From the NCBI GenBank assembly GCA_934045075.1, contig OW203745.1, forward strand, positions 9,933,873 to 9,997,872: 64,000 nucleotides of DNA, read 5' to 3'. This stretch comes from Yponomeuta sedellus. Lineage: Eukaryota; Arthropoda; Insecta; Lepidoptera; Yponomeutidae. Of the stretch, positions 62,230 to 64,000 are shown one piece after another (position 1 is the stretch's first letter; each line of letters begins with the position of its first letter). The position numbers were made by a program, and so were the translations under genes. The notes below the pieces were generated by a model. It searched no databases, was not told where the DNA came from, and saw nothing but the letters and a program-made list of their open reading frames with translations.

Positions 62230-63525
62230 CGAGCAGTAGACATAATTAAAACTGTTTTTATACGGATTTATGCTTGTTTATTACATTTTTACAATTTTCC
62301 AACGTTTCGGCACTTTTTCAGGTGCCGTGGTCCCGGATGACTGAGGTGACAGGTGTCTTTTAGAAATCATTAACGGTTAGTTTACTACCCTCGGCAAAAA
62401 TTACAAAAGTTAATTATGAAGTTACGTTCCAAAATAGACAAACCAATTATTTTTTATATAAAGTGAACAATATTGATTATTAGTAATTGAAGTTAAAATT
62501 AAATTTATAAACTAATTACTTCATATGAACTTAAAGATACCGATTATTAATTGAAATTAAATTGATTTTTTATTATTTATTCTACAGTCACACTTCTAGC
62601 AAGGGGGTCTCATGCACTTAAGCACTGGTTCCCATGCTACCGGTATGTTCCAACCACGATCTCTATTAAAATTTGGATGCCGGCGGATCTCTATTGCCTC
62701 ACGTATCATTCTAGGGAAGAAACGGTCTTCTCGGGCTAGAACTTCAACTTTATCGAAATGTATAAAGTGGTTGGTACCGCTAAGTGTATGCTCGCTGACT
62801 GCAGATCTACCAGAGCGCTTATGTTTCACATCAGCGATATGTTCCTTCACCCGCTCAGCTATGGTACGCTTCGTTTGACCAATGTACGAGGAACCACATT
62901 CACAGTCAAGCTTGTATACTCCTGCCTCTTGTAAGGGAATCCTGTGCTTGACACTTTGCATGAATTGGTGTATCTTTCTTGGCGGCTGGTAGATGGTTCT
63001 GATTGAGGCGCGTTTCAAAATACTCCCAATTTTGTCAGTCACTCCTCTCACGAAAGGCAGGTAGGCTGGAACTCGCTCGACTGTGTCCGGTTTGACACGT
63101 CCTCCGCGACGGACACGCGGAACTTGCAGCTTGTTTGCACGAAGTACTCGTTTGACATGCTGGAGTTCCGCAGGTAGATGGTCCTTGTCGCAGATTCGGT
63201 GTGCCCTCTGTAACAGAGATTTTCCAACGGTAGACAACTGACACGGGTGATGGTGAGACTCACCGTTTAGGTACCTATCAGTGTGGGTCTTTTTCCTATA
63301 AACTGTATGTCCTAAGGTTCCATTTGGATTCCTGATGACTAAAACATCTAAGAAAGCTAAAGAACAATCTGCTTCTAACTCCATTGTAAACTGGATCTTG
63401 TTGTTTATAGAGTTAAGGTGGTCTAAGAAAGCCGTTATTCCACTAGTAGGTAATATAGCAAAAGTGTCATCGACATATCGCTTATAGAACCTTGGTGGGA
63501 CGGGAGCAGATGAAACGATCATTAC
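62230..63525 (-). mobile_element. 5'-truncated Penelope-like element
   Basis: The 3' part of a Penelope-like retroelement: end of the RT domain, linker and GIY-YIG endonuclease, then about 360 bp of AT-rich 3' sequence. That sequence contains GGCACCTGAAAAAGTGCCGA followed by AACGTTGG (minus strand, about 62331-62297), a stem-loop then GAAAC. The left limit (62230) is a guess. Confidence 0.8.
62596..63522 (-). CDS. Penelope-like RT/GIY-YIG endonuclease, C-terminal 308 residues
   Basis: Penelope-like proteins reverse-transcribe their own RNA, and most also cut DNA with a GIY-YIG nuclease. Here the open frame starts inside the RT domain: RFYKRYVDDTFAI with the catalytic YVDD at residues 16-19, then LAFLDVLVIR and YRKKTHTDRYLN. 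A basic linker (about 110-190) follows. The nuclease starts at GVYKLDCECGSSYIGQTKRT (201-220), with the GVY/YIG pair at 201-203 and 213-215, the lineage-typical CEC just before YIG, R219 and a likely catalytic E near 275 (RMIREAIEIR). It ends at WNIPVAWEPVL. Full proteins are roughly two to three times longer, so most of the RT is lost. The ATG is internal, probably not a genuine start. There is no stop or frameshift, so this is a recent insertion. Confidence 0.9.
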   Translation of the reverse strand: MIVSSAPVPPRFYKRYVDDTFAILPTSGITAFLDHLNSINNKIQFTMELEADCSLAFLDVLVIRNPNGTLGHTVYRKKTHTDRYLNGESHHHPCQLSTVGKSLLQRAHRICDKDHLPAELQHVKRVLRANKLQVPRVRRGGRVKPDTVERVPAYLPFVRGVTDKIGSILKRASIRTIYQPPRKIHQFMQSVKHRIPLQEAGVYKLDCECGSSYIGQTKRTIAERVKEHIADVKHKRSGRSAVSEHTLSGTNHFIHFDKVEVLAREDRFFPRMIREAIEIRRHPNFNRDRGWNIPVAWEPVLKCMRPPC

Positions 63526-63537
63526 CGAACTAATATG

Positions 63538-63755
63538 AACTAAGCCCAGCAGTGGGCACTAGGGACTTTTATAATTTTCGTGGGTGGGTACATTCAAATT
63601 CAAATTATTTTTATTTCACCGTAAAGAATTTACATACAGTTTGCTAAATGTCGATGTACGATGTAAAATGTAAGCCGCTGCCTTCAGGTCGTAGTGTAGT
63701 GGACAAACATGGCAGCAGAAAGAAAACTCCACTCTGACCATCTTTTCTCTTCTTC
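63538..63755 (-). repeat. LINE 3' UTR end, reversed
   Basis: TTCAAATTCAAATTATTTTT at 63594 is a reversed tail, followed by AAGCCGCTGCCTTCAGGTCG to CTCCACTCTGACCATCTTTT, also found at 12318-12400. GCCCAGCAGTGGGCACTAGG at 63544 is a separate short LINE-like end. The block is cut by the LINE-H tail at about 63751. Confidence 0.65.
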
Positions 63756-64000
63756 TTCTTCTTCAGGCTATATTATGTAGTCCACTGCTGGATATAGCGC
63801 TCCCCTAATAAGCGCTATAGCGCCCTGTCTTTAGCTTGCCGCATCCAGCATCTGCCGGCAGTTTTTCGCAGATCGTCATGCCACCTGGTCGGAGGGCGTC
63901 CTACTCTACGTTTGACGAGTCGCGGTCTTCACTCAAGAACACGCTTTCTCCAACGGTTGTCGGTTCTTCGCGAGATATAGCCAGCCTACTGAGCTATGTC
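63756..64000 (-). pseudogene. LINE-H RT C-terminus, runs off the window
   Basis: Reversed tail CTTCTTCTTCTTCTTCAGGC, then ORF end. Residues ERYIQQWTT, a TAG in place of the tryptophan codon of RALWRSL, and WHDDLRKTAG-type sequence match 15333-15521. The 5' part continues beyond 64000. Confidence 0.85.

Noticed and set aside
62612..63263. Additional frames on both strands
   Set aside because: Shadows of the Penelope-like ORF.

Overview
The window looks like intergenic or intronic DNA of a moth or butterfly (Lepidoptera). It is AT-rich and eukaryotic, has no operon-like gene packing, and is filled with insect-type repeats: short interspersed elements (SINEs) with tRNA or 5S rRNA heads, worn non-LTR retrotransposon 3' ends, mariner, piggyBac, PIF/Harbinger, Helitron-like and Penelope-like elements. 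The order-level call rests on recognising the repeat families, not on a host gene. I found no host protein-coding gene, no functional tRNA or rRNA gene and no CRISPR array. Every convincing coding stretch belongs to a mobile element and nearly all are broken.

Repeat names used here are mine. SINE-A is a fold-back element with two opposed tRNA-like arms and an A-rich 3' tail. SINE-B has a tRNA-like head and a (TTATG)n-type tail. SINE-C, SINE-D and SINE-E are other tRNA-headed families; C and E share a head but differ at the 3' half. 5S-SINE carries a 5S rRNA-like internal promoter region and has two subfamilies, a and b. LINE-F, LINE-G and LINE-H are three non-LTR retrotransposon families known here only from C-terminal reverse-transcriptase (RT) ends.

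Layout. 1-9 kb: a 70-bp minisatellite, nested SINE-C/LINE-H and 5S-SINE/SINE-A insertions, a complete SINE-A fold-back and a jockey/CR1-type RT end. 9-20 kb: a 251-bp Tc1-type MITE, an inverted-repeat element carrying a jockey RT end, and LINE-H, LINE-F and LINE-G ends. 20-30 kb: a 583-bp piggyBac-type MITE, a Penelope-like fold-back and many 5S-SINEs. 30-35 kb: a full-length dead mariner (1289 bp) and a 732-bp internally deleted PIF/Harbinger element. 35-45 kb: AT palindromes and further SINEs. 45-48 kb: a 3.06-kb piggyBac-like element with intact ends and a ruined transposase. 49-54 kb: two tandem arrays, a perfect 37-bp-arm hairpin, a 226-bp MITE and one complete copy each of SINE-E and SINE-D. 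54-64 kb: more LINE ends, a 125-bp tandem array split by a Helitron, and a Penelope-like element whose ORF still has the RT YVDD motif and a GIY-YIG endonuclease.

There is no pathway to describe. What links the features is parasitism: the SINE and LINE-tail copies with 8- to 13-bp target duplications were presumably mobilised in trans by LINEs whose 3' ends are still present, and the MITEs and deleted elements by transposases of the piggyBac, Tc1/mariner and Harbinger types. The observations most worth a second look are the fold-back SINE-A family, the convergent-gene Harbinger deletion derivative, the piggyBac element with subterminal tandem repeats, the perfect hairpin at 51471-51551, and the motif shared by the Penelope-like element and two separate repeats.
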